From contig JABWCR010000001.1 in NCBI GenBank assembly GCA_013359125.1, positions 20,475 to 84,474 of the forward strand: a stretch of DNA of 64,000 nt, in the 5' to 3' direction. The translations under genes were made by a program, and so were the position numbers. This DNA comes from Armatimonadota bacterium. GTDB lineage: Bacteria > Armatimonadota > Fimbriimonadia > Fimbriimonadales > GBS-DC. The notes beneath the pieces were generated by a model, which was not told the origin of the DNA, made no database searches, and worked only from the letters and a program-made list of their open reading frames with translations. Within the stretch, counting starts at the first letter, position 1, and each line of letters starts with the position of its first letter. Below, one piece after another: positions 26,174-35,901 of this stretch.

Positions 26174-27177
26174 CGGACGGACGAGAGGACGCGGCTTGGT
26201 TCAGGGACAAGTTCAACACCTTGCAAAACGAGGTCGGCAAGGTCATTGTGGGGCAAGAAGAGGTCGTCGAGGCGACGCTGGTCGCGGTGGCGGCCGGCGG
26301 CCATGTTTTGTTAGAAGGCGTGCCGGGACTGGGCAAGACCATGCTCGTGCGGACGCTCGCTCAGGCGCTGCATCTCGACTTCAACCGAATCCAGTTCACG
26401 CCCGATCTGATGCCCGCCGACGTTACTGGCTCGAACGTATTGGCCGAAGGAGACGACGGCCAGCGCGCGTTCGTCTTTCGCCCTGGGCCGATCTTTGCCA
26501 ACATCGTGCTGGCCGACGAGATCAACCGCGCAACGCCCAAAACCCAGTCCGCTTTGTTAGAGGCAATGCAGGAACAGGCCGTTACGACCGGCGGCGCGCG
26601 CCGACCGCTCGGACCGCCATTTTGGGTAATGGCGACTCAGAATCCCATCGAGCAAGAGGGCACTTATCCTCTGCCCGAGGCCCAACTCGACCGGTTCTTC
26701 TTCAAGATTCTTGTCGGCTATCCGTCGTTGGAGGAGTTGCGCGACATCATAGCGCGAACGACCGGTACCGAAACGCCAATCGCCGAAGCCGTTGCCGATA
26801 GAGAAGATCTGTTGCGGATGCACCGGATCGTGCGCGAGGTGCCGATAGCGAGCCAAGTGCAGGACTTCGCGCTACGTTTGGTGGTCGATAGCGATCCGGC
26901 CTCGCCAACTGCGCCAGAGGCCGTGAGGCGGTATGTGCAGTACGGTTCCAGCCCCCGCGGCGCTCAGGCGCTGATCTTGGCGGCTAAAACTTTTGCGCTG
27001 ATAGAAGGCCGCTACAATGCATCGCAAGAGGATATTATCAAGGTTGCCAAGCCCGCTCTCAGGCATCGAATTCTGTTGAACTTCGAGGCGGATGCCGACG
27101 GCAAAACGCCGGATCAGATTGTCGAAGCCTTGGTCGATCATGCTCGGCACGGCCAGCCCGAGCCGCTTAAGGTGTAG
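26170..27177 (+). CDS. MoxR-family AAA+ ATPase
   Basis: A 335-residue ATPase with Walker A GVPGLGKTM (about 49-57), Walker B VLADEINRATPK (about 112-123) and sensor regions as in MoxR (MATQNPIEQEGTYPLPEAQLDRF). MoxR proteins act as chaperones that load metal or cofactors, or remodel partners carrying VWA domains. The next gene is such a partner (DUF58). It starts with GTG at 26170 behind an AGGAGG and overlaps the preceding stop. Confidence 0.92.
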   Translation: MTDGREDAAWFRDKFNTLQNEVGKVIVGQEEVVEATLVAVAAGGHVLLEGVPGLGKTMLVRTLAQALHLDFNRIQFTPDLMPADVTGSNVLAEGDDGQRAFVFRPGPIFANIVLADEINRATPKTQSALLEAMQEQAVTTGGARRPLGPPFWVMATQNPIEQEGTYPLPEAQLDRFFFKILVGYPSLEELRDIIARTTGTETPIAEAVADREDLLRMHRIVREVPIASQVQDFALRLVVDSDPASPTAPEAVRRYVQYGSSPRGAQALILAAKTFALIEGRYNASQEDIIKVAKPALRHRILLNFEADADGKTPDQIVEALVDHARHGQPEPLKV

Positions 27178-27179
27178 CC

Positions 27180-28016
27180 ATGTCCGACTGGTCGCCGCCT
27201 TCTGCCGAACAGTTAGCCGCGCTCAACCGCTATCGCCTTAAACCCGGCAAGAGCATGGCCGGTCGCATTCGCGGCGAACGCATCTCGCCTCGGAAAGGCG
27301 TTTCGATCGAGTTTGCCGACTATCGGCATTATGTCCAGGGCGACGACTTGAGGCACCTGGATTGGAACATCCTGGCGCGGCACGATCGCCCGGTGATGAA
27401 GACTTACCGAGACGAGCAAGAGCTGCTCGCGCATCTCTATGTCGATTCGTCGGCATCGATGGGCTTTGGCGCGCCGTCAAAACTGGACCATGCCCGGTCG
27501 ATCGCGGCGGCATTGGCCTATATCGCTTTGCTTGGGGGCGATGCGGTCTTTCTGGGTTCGGGCCCGGGCATTCGAGGACGGGCGGGCTATCGCAAGCTTG
27601 CGGAGATGCTGTCCTTGCTAAAAGCAAAGGGCGCGGGCATTGAAGAGAGACCGAACCAGGCGCCGGGGTTGACGTTCGTTCTCACCGATGGACTTGATCC
27701 GAACATGGCCGACTTCATCCGACGATTGGCGGGACGAGGACATCAGATAGCATTCGTCCAAATCCTTTCGGACATTGACCTTGACCCGGATTTAGAAGGC
27801 GATCTGCGCCTTATCGACAGCGAATCGTCTAGCGCTATGGAGATCACCGCAACCAGCGGCGCGCTCAAGACGTACAAAGAGAATCTATCGCGCCACTGCG
27901 ACGAGTTGAGCGCAGTGTGCCGACGGACAGGAGCGACCTACGTCCGTCTCGACGCGCCGGAAGAGCCGATACGCCAAGCCGTGATCGCGCTCCGTCGAGC
28001 GGGTCTGATCGCTTAG
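27180..28016 (+). CDS. DUF58 protein with degenerate VWA domain
   Basis: A 278-residue protein with the DUF58 signature [10 protein letters not shown] (about 54-63) followed by a von Willebrand A-like fold whose metal site DSSAS (about 88-92) is intact. It begins two bases after the MoxR stop; the two families almost always occur together. No other VWA (BatA/BatB) or transglutaminase gene follows, so the cluster ends here. Confidence 0.88.
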   Translation: MSDWSPPSAEQLAALNRYRLKPGKSMAGRIRGERISPRKGVSIEFADYRHYVQGDDLRHLDWNILARHDRPVMKTYRDEQELLAHLYVDSSASMGFGAPSKLDHARSIAAALAYIALLGGDAVFLGSGPGIRGRAGYRKLAEMLSLLKAKGAGIEERPNQAPGLTFVLTDGLDPNMADFIRRLAGRGHQIAFVQILSDIDLDPDLEGDLRLIDSESSSAMEITATSGALKTYKENLSRHCDELSAVCRRTGATYVRLDAPEEPIRQAVIALRRAGLIA

Positions 28017-28019
28017 CCT

Positions 28020-28041
28020 TTAACAATTCCTTAACAATTGC
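28020..28041 (+). promoter_or_regulatory. Candidate Pho box (two TTAACA repeats, 11-base period)
   Basis: TTAACAATTCC and TTAACAATTGC are tandem repeats with an 11-base period, as in PhoP/PhoB binding sites (B. subtilis consensus TTAACA with 5-base spacers). They lie 6 bases upstream of a TAGACT -10 hexamer (28048-28053), where a response regulator would replace a missing -35. The gene behind it, pstB, is a classic Pho regulon member. Confidence 0.6.
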
Positions 28042-28047
28042 GAAGGG

Positions 28048-28053
28048 TAGACT
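28048..28053 (+). promoter_or_regulatory. TAGACT -10 element of pstB
   Basis: TAGACT ends 7 bases before the ATG at 28061, giving a predicted leaderless transcript activated from the Pho box. Confidence 0.4.
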
Positions 28054-28060
28054 CGATTCG

Positions 28061-28885
<825 letters not shown>

Positions 28886-30265
28886 TTACCAGCCGTACTT
28901 CTCCGGTCCCCATTCCTTCTGAACCAGTTCTTGCTTCACGGTCAGCAGCGTGCGATTGGGCACGTCTTCTGTTACGATCACGCCCGGGCCGACGCACGAA
29001 TAGGCTCCGATCTTGCGTCCCGGCAGCGTGATCACGTTGACCCCCGTGCGGCAGTAATCTCCAAAGTAGGTGGCGTTGGAGAAGTTGGGCGGCGTCTCGC
29101 GCCGACCCTGCACCCAATGGCTCGTCTCGCCGTCGTCAAATCGCAGCGTGCCGCAAACGGTCGCCGCGCCGATATCGACCTTCTCGCCCACCACGCCCGA
29201 AATCTCGCAATAGTGATAGAGATAGGCGCCGTCGAACATCGCGCCGTCCATCTCGGCGCCGTGTCCCACGATGCAGTCGGAGCCAATGACAGTGCCCGCA
29301 TCGATAAGGCAGTAGTCCTTTAGAACCGAGTTGCGCCCGACCGCGCAGGCGCCGTTGACGATCGCGCCGTTGATAGCCTGCGCGCCTTCCCCTAGAAACA
29401 AAGGGCCCTTGATGACGGCTCGTTTGCCGATTCGGGCGTTCTTGCCCAGCGAGACGAAACCGTCGATTTCTGCAGAATCGTCGATTTGGGCGCCGTCCGC
29501 TATTGGGTTCTGTGCCAGGCTAGCCGCCTCGTGCTCAAGCCACTTTCGATTGGCTTCCAAAATGTGCCAAGGCTTATCTAAGTCGATCCAGAAGCCTTGA
29601 GTCTCGATCGCTTGAACGTGCTCGCCCTTTTCGATCAAGAGTTGGATCGACTGCGCCAGTTCGGGTTCGCTCGGCGGCATTCCGCCGATCGGAACCGATT
29701 CCATACGGCCTGGATTGGCCTCCAGATGCGCTATGGCTTGCGGCGTTAGAAAGTAAAGCCCCGCCAACCGATGATCGTTATCGGTCGAGTGGCCTTCGAT
29801 CTTACCGATCTCCCCGTTAGAGACCACTGCGCCGATCCAATCCCTCGGGTCGTCGTTCGGTCCAAGTTTGCACACGACCGCGCCTGCAATCGCGCCCGAA
29901 CTCGCAAACGCCGCCAATGCTTGGCGCATGGCCTCGGGCGGACAGCAAACGTCTCCATAAGCGACAGCGATCGTCTCGCTTGCGACCAACGGCCAGCCAG
30001 AGAGCACGGCGCCATTGGTTCCGCCCTCTTGTCCGGGCCGATAGAAGGCGATCTTGGCCTCCGATCCTTCCAATGCGCTTCGCACCGAGCCCTCTTGATG
30101 TCCTACGGCGACCGCGATCTGGCTGATACCTGCCGAAACGAGCGAATCGACCAAGCGGCGGACGTTGGGCACGTTCATCACGGGCGTGGCGACCTTGTTT
30201 CTGGCCTCGTCGTAAGGCCAGATTTTTTTGCCTCGTCCGCCTGCCAGCACGATTGCTCGGGTCAT
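28886..30265 (-). CDS. GlmU-like sugar-1-phosphate nucleotidyltransferase with beta-helix
   Basis: A 459-residue two-domain enzyme. The N-terminal nucleotidyltransferase domain (about 1-235) has a variant of the GGxGTR loop, here GGRGKKIWPYD. The C-terminal part (about 250-440) is a left-handed beta-helix of hexapeptide repeats (IGKRAVIKG, VGRNSVLKD). This is the layout of GlmU and of archaeal bifunctional sugar-1-phosphate transferases, making UDP- or dTDP-sugars. It is the last gene of the run that starts with cdaA. Its stop abuts the convergent pstB stop with no spacer. Confidence 0.8.
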   Translation of the reverse strand: MTRAIVLAGGRGKKIWPYDEARNKVATPVMNVPNVRRLVDSLVSAGISQIAVAVGHQEGSVRSALEGSEAKIAFYRPGQEGGTNGAVLSGWPLVASETIAVAYGDVCCPPEAMRQALAAFASSGAIAGAVVCKLGPNDDPRDWIGAVVSNGEIGKIEGHSTDNDHRLAGLYFLTPQAIAHLEANPGRMESVPIGGMPPSEPELAQSIQLLIEKGEHVQAIETQGFWIDLDKPWHILEANRKWLEHEAASLAQNPIADGAQIDDSAEIDGFVSLGKNARIGKRAVIKGPLFLGEGAQAINGAIVNGACAVGRNSVLKDYCLIDAGTVIGSDCIVGHGAEMDGAMFDGAYLYHYCEISGVVGEKVDIGAATVCGTLRFDDGETSHWVQGRRETPPNFSNATYFGDYCRTGVNVITLPGRKIGAYSCVGPGVIVTEDVPNRTLLTVKQELVQKEWGPEKYGW

Positions 30266-30280
30266 GTTTATGATTGTGGC

Positions 30281-31498
30281 CTAAAAGTAGTCGGCGAGCG
30301 TCAAGCAGGTCGGCAGTCGCGGAAAGAGCCGATCGATCGCTTCGACTGCTTCTGCATCGCCTCTTATCGCTCCCTTCGCCATCGCCTCCACAGGCGTTAG
30401 CCCGCCGCCCAGCATCGCCGAAAAGGCCCCTATCTCCATACGAATCTGCGCCCGTCCGTCGACGCGCTCCACCTGGTCCGACAGCGCCCACGGCCCTGCA
30501 TTGTGATTAAGCAACGGGTCCTTGATCTCGATCGTAACCGTCTGAGAAGGCGCCCCGCGAACCGCAACGGCCTGCTCAAGCGCGGCGCGCGCGTTGAGCG
30601 TTCTCAGCATCAAGTTCGGCATTGCCTGGTAAGCCGACATCGCCTGGTCTGGAGCCGCGTGCCGAGCGTCGACTAATTGGGGGAACGTCTTTGAGACGGC
30701 CTCTATTGAACCGACCATTGAAACCTCTTTCGCTCTTTCTGGGTTTCTTGCGAGCCAGCCGATCAGCGCCCTTCGAGCAAACTCGCTGGTATAGAGAAAC
30801 TCCCGCGCTCGAAGCCGCTGGCCATGCTCGACGAGATCGTAAAGCAAATACCCTTCGATGCCTTGGCCTCGCTCGGCCACCATGCGGCGCCGATTGTTCC
30901 AGATGATGTAGTTCCAGCGTTCGCCTCGTCTTTCGACCGCGCCTGCGCGACGAGCGCCGACCGCCGCATGAACGGCTTTCAGCCCAGTCAAATGCTTGTT
31001 TTCCCAAATTTGCGCACAGGCAGCCTCGGGATATTTGGGCAGTGTTTCAGGCTTGATCCTTGCTTCATAGGCGACGGCGCACATTTCGAAGCCATGCTTT
31101 CGATAGAACGCATAGTCAAAGGGAATCAGTCCCGCTGCAACATAGCCCGCTTCGGCCATGCGGGTGAGCGTTGCGTCCATCAATATCCGGGAAAGGCCTC
31201 TGCGACGATGATCTGGATGCGTCGTTACTCCCGAAATGCCCGCAAGATCGATGCGGAGACCGCCCAACTCCATTCGACAGGGCAAGACAGTCAGGATCGA
31301 GGCCAAATCCCGACCCTTCGAAGTTGGCTTCCATAGCCCTAAGCGAATGTAGACGTCCCGTTGCGGGTCCTGCTGAAACAGTTGAAACGCCATGTCTGGA
31401 TTCAGACCGAAACCCTCGCTCAGCACGTCCACAAACTCGCGAAAGTCGGCCGTCTCGATCAGTTCGACCTGGTTCGTCGGCGCGCGACGACCGATCAT
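30281..31498 (-). CDS. Eis-like GNAT acetyltransferase with SCP2 domain
   Basis: A 405-residue protein with an N-terminal GNAT acetyl-CoA fold (GVTTHPDHRRRGLSRILM, about 83-100), a second degenerate GNAT unit, and a C-terminal sterol-carrier-like domain (about 290-400). That three-part layout is the Eis family of multi-acetyltransferases. The start is the ATG at 31498, overlapping the cdaR stop (ATGA); upstream frame sequence is only the shadow of cdaR. Its substrate is unknown; it may modify an amino group in envelope metabolism, given its neighbours. Confidence 0.8.
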   Translation of the reverse strand: MIGRRAPTNQVELIETADFREFVDVLSEGFGLNPDMAFQLFQQDPQRDVYIRLGLWKPTSKGRDLASILTVLPCRMELGGLRIDLAGISGVTTHPDHRRRGLSRILMDATLTRMAEAGYVAAGLIPFDYAFYRKHGFEMCAVAYEARIKPETLPKYPEAACAQIWENKHLTGLKAVHAAVGARRAGAVERRGERWNYIIWNNRRRMVAERGQGIEGYLLYDLVEHGQRLRAREFLYTSEFARRALIGWLARNPERAKEVSMVGSIEAVSKTFPQLVDARHAAPDQAMSAYQAMPNLMLRTLNARAALEQAVAVRGAPSQTVTIEIKDPLLNHNAGPWALSDQVERVDGRAQIRMEIGAFSAMLGGGLTPVEAMAKGAIRGDAEAVEAIDRLFPRLPTCLTLADYF

Positions 31499-32445
31499 GG
31501 CTCTGGGGGCGGCTCGACCGTTGCGATGCGCACCCGAATCGTAACGCTGCGGCGACCCTCGATCTGAACTCCCGGTGGTGCAACGAGGGGGGCGGTCAAT
31601 GTTGCATCGGTCTTTAAGCTGGCCAGGGAGACGGGCATCGTTTCGACCACCGAGACCTTTGCAACTGCGTTCGGCTCGCCTCGCACTCGAACTTGGCTGG
31701 GTTCGACAAGGGTTGAGACTATCCGATACGGGAAGGGCGGCGCGTCTCGCCACTGCACGCTGACCGGCGCGATCTTGGACGAAGGTTGAGGCACCATCCG
31801 CACGCGCAGTCGCACGGTCTGTGGGTTGGTCTGCAGTCGGCTGAGAGGTTCGCCCTTCGCATCGACGCAGGTTGGGGCTAAGTCCATCTCCAAATCGCTC
31901 TGGAGGTTGGCCACGTCGAAGGAGACCAAGACTTGCGCCGTTTTTCTCACCGCTTCCGACCAACCGCTGATGGTAACGGAAGAGGGCTCGACCCAGGCTT
32001 CCGGCATCGCCTGATCGGGAGACGGCGCCCCGGTCAGCTGTATCGAAACGTCCATTTTGCGATCGGCGCGAGGATAGAGGTTGACCTCTATTTCGCCAGG
32101 AACGGCTTTCAGTTCTATCTCCTGCTTCCAACTGGCCGGAAAGGTCAGCTTGATCGGAAGCCTTTTTGTCCCAGCCACCATTTTGGAGAGGTCCACTACT
32201 GCTCGGATGTGGTTGGCGCTGATGGCTTCGACGGTCTCTCGGCTGCCCTTGGCCACAACCGTGATCGATGGAAACGGCAAGGCGTCCAATTCCAGTCCGC
32301 TCGGGCGATTGACCGCTTGGATTGCGACGGAAAACTCTCGGTCGATGATGGGATGAAGTTGTGCCTGAACATAGAGGGTCATCACCGTAGCCACCAGTAC
32401 GGCGACCACTTTCTCGGTCAGGTTATTGCGCCAATTTCTAAGCAT
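31495..32445 (-). CDS. cdaR: CdaA regulator, YbbR-domain protein
   Basis: A 316-residue protein: one N-terminal membrane helix (about 10-28), then about three YbbR repeats of beta-rich sequence (for example VKVSVVETMPVSLASL, PVSVQWRDAPPF). In Gram-positive bacteria CdaR binds and restrains CdaA. It overlaps the cdaA stop by 8 bases and its own stop overlaps the GNAT gene by four, a tight operon. Confidence 0.85.
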   Translation of the reverse strand: MLRNWRNNLTEKVVAVLVATVMTLYVQAQLHPIIDREFSVAIQAVNRPSGLELDALPFPSITVVAKGSRETVEAISANHIRAVVDLSKMVAGTKRLPIKLTFPASWKQEIELKAVPGEIEVNLYPRADRKMDVSIQLTGAPSPDQAMPEAWVEPSSVTISGWSEAVRKTAQVLVSFDVANLQSDLEMDLAPTCVDAKGEPLSRLQTNPQTVRLRVRMVPQPSSKIAPVSVQWRDAPPFPYRIVSTLVEPSQVRVRGEPNAVAKVSVVETMPVSLASLKTDATLTAPLVAPPGVQIEGRRSVTIRVRIATVEPPPEP

Positions 32446-33331
32446 CGGTCGTCTCGGCAGGTTGTTGAGTTCGCTTTACGGCGGAGTTCTTTCGGTTGAA
32501 CCGAACTCTGCCTAGCGCGGTGCCCATCTTTCGATAGAAGGGCGCGTCTTCGGGCCCTATGAACAGGTCCTCCAGCGACCGGCGCAGCCGGCCTGCGTCC
32601 AGTTCGGTCGTCCACGATCCGCCTTGAGCCATAGTGATGGCGCCGCTCTCTTCCGACACGATAATCGCCACACAGTCGAAATGTTCGGTGACTCCGATGC
32701 CGGCTCGGTGTCGAGTATGAAAGTAGTCGGGGATCTGTTCGTTCTTGCTCAGTTCGGGAAAGTAGACCGCGGCCTGCACGATCTTGTTCTCTCGGATCAG
32801 TACCGCGCCGTCGTGCAGCGGCGAACCCGGATGAAAGATCGTTCTGAGCAGCGGCGCGGAGACCTCGGCATCGATGGCCGCGCCCTTTCCGATCTCTATG
32901 GTCTCCGATCGTTCCCAAACGATCAGCGCGCCAATGCGATCTTTGGACATTCTAGTAGCCGCCTGAACGCACTCTTGAATCGCCTTGCGCATGGGGTCCA
33001 ACTCGCCGACGGAGAAGCTGGTGCGCCAAAACTCCATGCGGCCAAAGCTCTCCAGCACGCGTCGAAGTTCTGGGAAGAAGAGAATGACCAGCGCGACCGG
33101 GCCCAAGGTGGTCGCTCGATCCAGCACCCAGTGGAGCGTCTCCAGTTGAAAAACGTCGGTCAGATAGAGAGCGAGGGTAAAGACAATGAGGCCGACCATA
33201 AGCTGCCATGCCCGAGTGCCCCGAGCCAGCAACAATACACGATAGACGATAAAGGAGACGATCGAAATGTCAACGATCGTCAAAAACCAGCGGGACGCGA
33301 CCTGGCGCCCAAGCTGGATAAGCTCTTCCAA
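32438..33331 (-). CDS. cdaA: Membrane diadenylate cyclase
   Basis: A 297-residue enzyme that makes cyclic di-AMP from two ATP. Three N-terminal membrane helices (about 15-90) precede the DAC domain, whose catalytic motifs are both present: DGAV after PLH (about 172) and RHR in HTRHRAGIG (about 206). It starts with TTG at 33331 and AAGGGG upstream. Downstream lie cdaR, a GNAT and a GlmU-like enzyme, where Firmicutes have glmM, a link to wall precursor control. Confidence 0.92.
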   Translation of the reverse strand: MEELIQLGRQVASRWFLTIVDISIVSFIVYRVLLLARGTRAWQLMVGLIVFTLALYLTDVFQLETLHWVLDRATTLGPVALVILFFPELRRVLESFGRMEFWRTSFSVGELDPMRKAIQECVQAATRMSKDRIGALIVWERSETIEIGKGAAIDAEVSAPLLRTIFHPGSPLHDGAVLIRENKIVQAAVYFPELSKNEQIPDYFHTRHRAGIGVTEHFDCVAIIVSEESGAITMAQGGSWTTELDAGRLRRSLEDLFIGPEDAPFYRKMGTALGRVRFNRKNSAVKRTQQPAETTDA

Positions 33332-33452
33332 GATTCTCGACCCCTTGCTTGAACTAATACTATTATGGCCGACCGAGAGCGCGAACCCGCGCGACCTAAG
33401 TCCCGAACTTTGGCAGGACAGGCCGGTCGGACGGACGAATCGGTCTGAAAGA

Positions 33453-34133
33453 ATGGATCGAGAGCCGAACGCAAACCGTCCGCAGTCGCCCTATCTAATC
33501 GCTGCGCTCGGTTTGCTAACCCTGGTCTTTCTCTTTCTTTACAACCGTCAGCCGATGTCCTTTGCCAGTTGGATCGCACCTGGCGGAGCGCAAAACTATC
33601 GCACGTTGGAGGAATACCTGCTGATCAACTGCATCGCGCTGCTAGCGCCCATATTCGTGTGCTGGCGGTCGAACGAACAGGCTTTTGGTTTGCAGGCGTT
33701 CGATCCTCGAACGGGATGGGGGTTGGCGGCGGTCATGGTTGCCGTCATGTTGCCCATTGTCTGGTTCGCAGCGGGCCGTCAGGAGTTTCAAAATTACTAC
33801 CCGATCGACCGCCGCGCGCTGCAAGGCTGGCAATTCGCGATATACTTTTGGGCAGTCTACGGATTTTACATGTTTTGCTGGGAGTTCTTTTTTAGGGGCT
33901 TCCTAGCGCTTGGACTGTACCCATCTTGGGGCGTTTGGGCAGTGTTGGCGCAGGCCGTTGCATTTGCCGTCATGCACATCGGCAAGCCGTGGCTGGAAGT
34001 TTTCGGCTCCTTTGGCGCCGGGCTTGTGTTGGGGATGGTCGCGGTAAGGACCAAGTCGTTTTTGCCCTGCTTTATCGCCCATTGGGCGGTCTCGATCTGG
34101 ATGGACGTTTCGGTAATGCTGCAGCGCGGTTAG
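33453..34133 (+). CDS. CPBP-family intramembrane metalloprotease
   Basis: A 226-residue protein with about six membrane helices and the family motifs WEFFFRGF (about 142-149, in place of EExxxR) and FAVMHIGKP (about 170-178). Upstream frame sequence overlaps cdaA and is not coding. CPBP proteases process prenylated or secreted peptides or act as immunity proteins; the target is unknown. It is followed eight bases later by a secreted glycosidase-like gene. Confidence 0.78.
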   Translation: MDREPNANRPQSPYLIAALGLLTLVFLFLYNRQPMSFASWIAPGGAQNYRTLEEYLLINCIALLAPIFVCWRSNEQAFGLQAFDPRTGWGLAAVMVAVMLPIVWFAAGRQEFQNYYPIDRRALQGWQFAIYFWAVYGFYMFCWEFFFRGFLALGLYPSWGVWAVLAQAVAFAVMHIGKPWLEVFGSFGAGLVLGMVAVRTKSFLPCFIAHWAVSIWMDVSVMLQRG

Positions 34134-34141
34134 GAGGAAAA

Positions 34142-35890
34142 ATGAAAACGGTTATCGTCTCTTGTATTTTGCTGTTGGTTTCGGCGGTCGGCCATGCACA
34201 GCCGCCGGAGATGCGCGCTTTTTGGGCGGACACCTGGCACGAAGCCTTGAACAATGCGACCCAAGTCGATCAGATGCTGCAGCGGGTGCGGTCGGCTAAC
34301 TGCAACGCGGTGGTCGTGCAGGCCCGTCGCCGAGGAGACGCCTTCTACAACTCGCTCTACGAGCCCAAGAACTCCAACGTCGCCTCGGGCTTCGATCCTC
34401 TAGCCTACTTAATCTTAAGAGCTCGCACAGGCTTTCCTCGAATCGAAGTCCACGCTTGGTTCGTCGTTCATCTCGTTCATAACACAACGACTTGGCCGAC
34501 CCAAGCGACCCATGTGCTCAATCGAATCCCCGAGGCTGTAACGCAGAACAACGCGGGCAGCACAGACACGGGTTCTGGCCTTGCAATCGATTTTGGCCAT
34601 CCGGCGGGCGCCGATCAGTTCTTTCGCGTCGTGATGGACGTGCTGCGCCGATACGACGTGGACGGCGTCCATATGGACTATATTCGATACATGGGCACGG
34701 CTTGGGGCTATAACCCCGTTAGCGTCGCTCGGTTCAACGCCAAGCACGGTCGATCCGGCTCGCCCGCGACCAACGATCCGCAATGGCTACAGTGGCGGCG
34801 CGACCAAGTAACCGCGCTGATGCGCCGAATCTACGCCAACAGCCTCGCGATCAAGCCCTATGTCAACGTCAGCGCGGCGCTGATCACATGGGGCAACGGA
34901 CCGACGAGCGACAATGGCTGGCTTTCTTCTTCGGCCTACAGTTCGGTGTTTCAAGATTGGCGATCCTGGATGCAAGAGGGCATCCTTGACACCGGAATGC
35001 CGATGTGCTACTACAATCAGAGCCAGTATCCCAACTACTACGCCAACTGGATCGCCTTCATCAAGGACCGGCAATACGGCCGCCAAGCGACCATTGGGCT
35101 GGGGAACTACCTGAACACGATCAGCAACACCATGACGCAGATCGACCAGGCGAGGCTGCCAACGGCTGGCGGCAATTCGCCCGTTGGCCTGACCTTCTAC
35201 TCCTATGCCGCGTGCAACACTTTGAACGGTAACACGCAATGGTACAACTCGACCTTCTACTCTGCGCTGGCGCAAAAGTTTGGCAGCTTTGTTCCGACGC
35301 CCGAGATGCCATGGAAGACCAGCCCGACGAAGGTCGCGCTAAGGGGATGCGTCGTGCAAGCCTCCGACATGAGCTGGGTCGATAACGCGACGGTAACGCT
35401 CTATCGCAACAGCGTAGCCGTTCGGACCCTGACGACCGACGGATGCGGCCAATACGCCGCGGTCGATTTAGAGCCGGGCAGTTACATGATCTCGGTTACC
35501 AAGGCCGGGGTCGGATCGGCCATCGCCACCAAGAACGCTCCCGAGCCGGGGCAACTATGGAACACCGACTTTGTCATAGGTTCGACCGGCAGCGCCATTC
35601 GGGCAGCGAGCCTCAAAGAGGCTGAGCTTTTATCGGACGGGACGCGCGTTATCGTAGCGATGTGCAACGTCATGACGGGCAATAACGGTTCGGGCGCTAT
35701 CTGGGTCAGCGATCAGTATAGAGGACGGAATGTCCGAGTTTTGCCCCAGGCAACCGCTTTGCCTTGGGTGGCGGGAGATGTGGTCGCTATTTCGGGCGTG
35801 CTGGCGACGGACGGCCAAGGCGCAAGATACCTGACCAGCGCCACGGTAACGTACACAGGAGCCACAGCGCCCTTGGCTTTGCTTAGATAA
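34142..35890 (+). CDS. Secreted GHL10-type glycoside hydrolase-like protein
   Basis: A 582-residue protein behind a perfect AGGAGG site, with a signal peptide (about 1-19). The catalytic-like barrel (about 24-395) has the GHL10/DUF187 landmarks EMRAFWADTW, VVVQARRRGDAFY, IEVHAWFVVH and DGVHMDYIRY. After it come a beta-sandwich of the carboxypeptidase-regulatory type (RGCVVQASD...VTLYRN) and a C-terminal OB-like beta domain. It should cut a polysaccharide outside the cell, possibly its own envelope sugar; this is family inference. Confidence 0.8.
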   Translation: MKTVIVSCILLLVSAVGHAQPPEMRAFWADTWHEALNNATQVDQMLQRVRSANCNAVVVQARRRGDAFYNSLYEPKNSNVASGFDPLAYLILRARTGFPRIEVHAWFVVHLVHNTTTWPTQATHVLNRIPEAVTQNNAGSTDTGSGLAIDFGHPAGADQFFRVVMDVLRRYDVDGVHMDYIRYMGTAWGYNPVSVARFNAKHGRSGSPATNDPQWLQWRRDQVTALMRRIYANSLAIKPYVNVSAALITWGNGPTSDNGWLSSSAYSSVFQDWRSWMQEGILDTGMPMCYYNQSQYPNYYANWIAFIKDRQYGRQATIGLGNYLNTISNTMTQIDQARLPTAGGNSPVGLTFYSYAACNTLNGNTQWYNSTFYSALAQKFGSFVPTPEMPWKTSPTKVALRGCVVQASDMSWVDNATVTLYRNSVAVRTLTTDGCGQYAAVDLEPGSYMISVTKAGVGSAIATKNAPEPGQLWNTDFVIGSTGSAIRAASLKEAELLSDGTRVIVAMCNVMTGNNGSGAIWVSDQYRGRNVRVLPQATALPWVAGDVVAISGVLATDGQGARYLTSATVTYTGATAPLALLR

Positions 35891-35901
35891 GGAGATGAGG
35901 A

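Noticed and set aside
31499..32131. N-terminal extension of the GNAT gene
   Set aside because: It is cdaR read in another frame.
33926..34141. N-terminal extension of the glycosidase-like gene
   Set aside because: It overlaps the CPBP gene in another frame; a perfect ribosome site and signal peptide support 34142.
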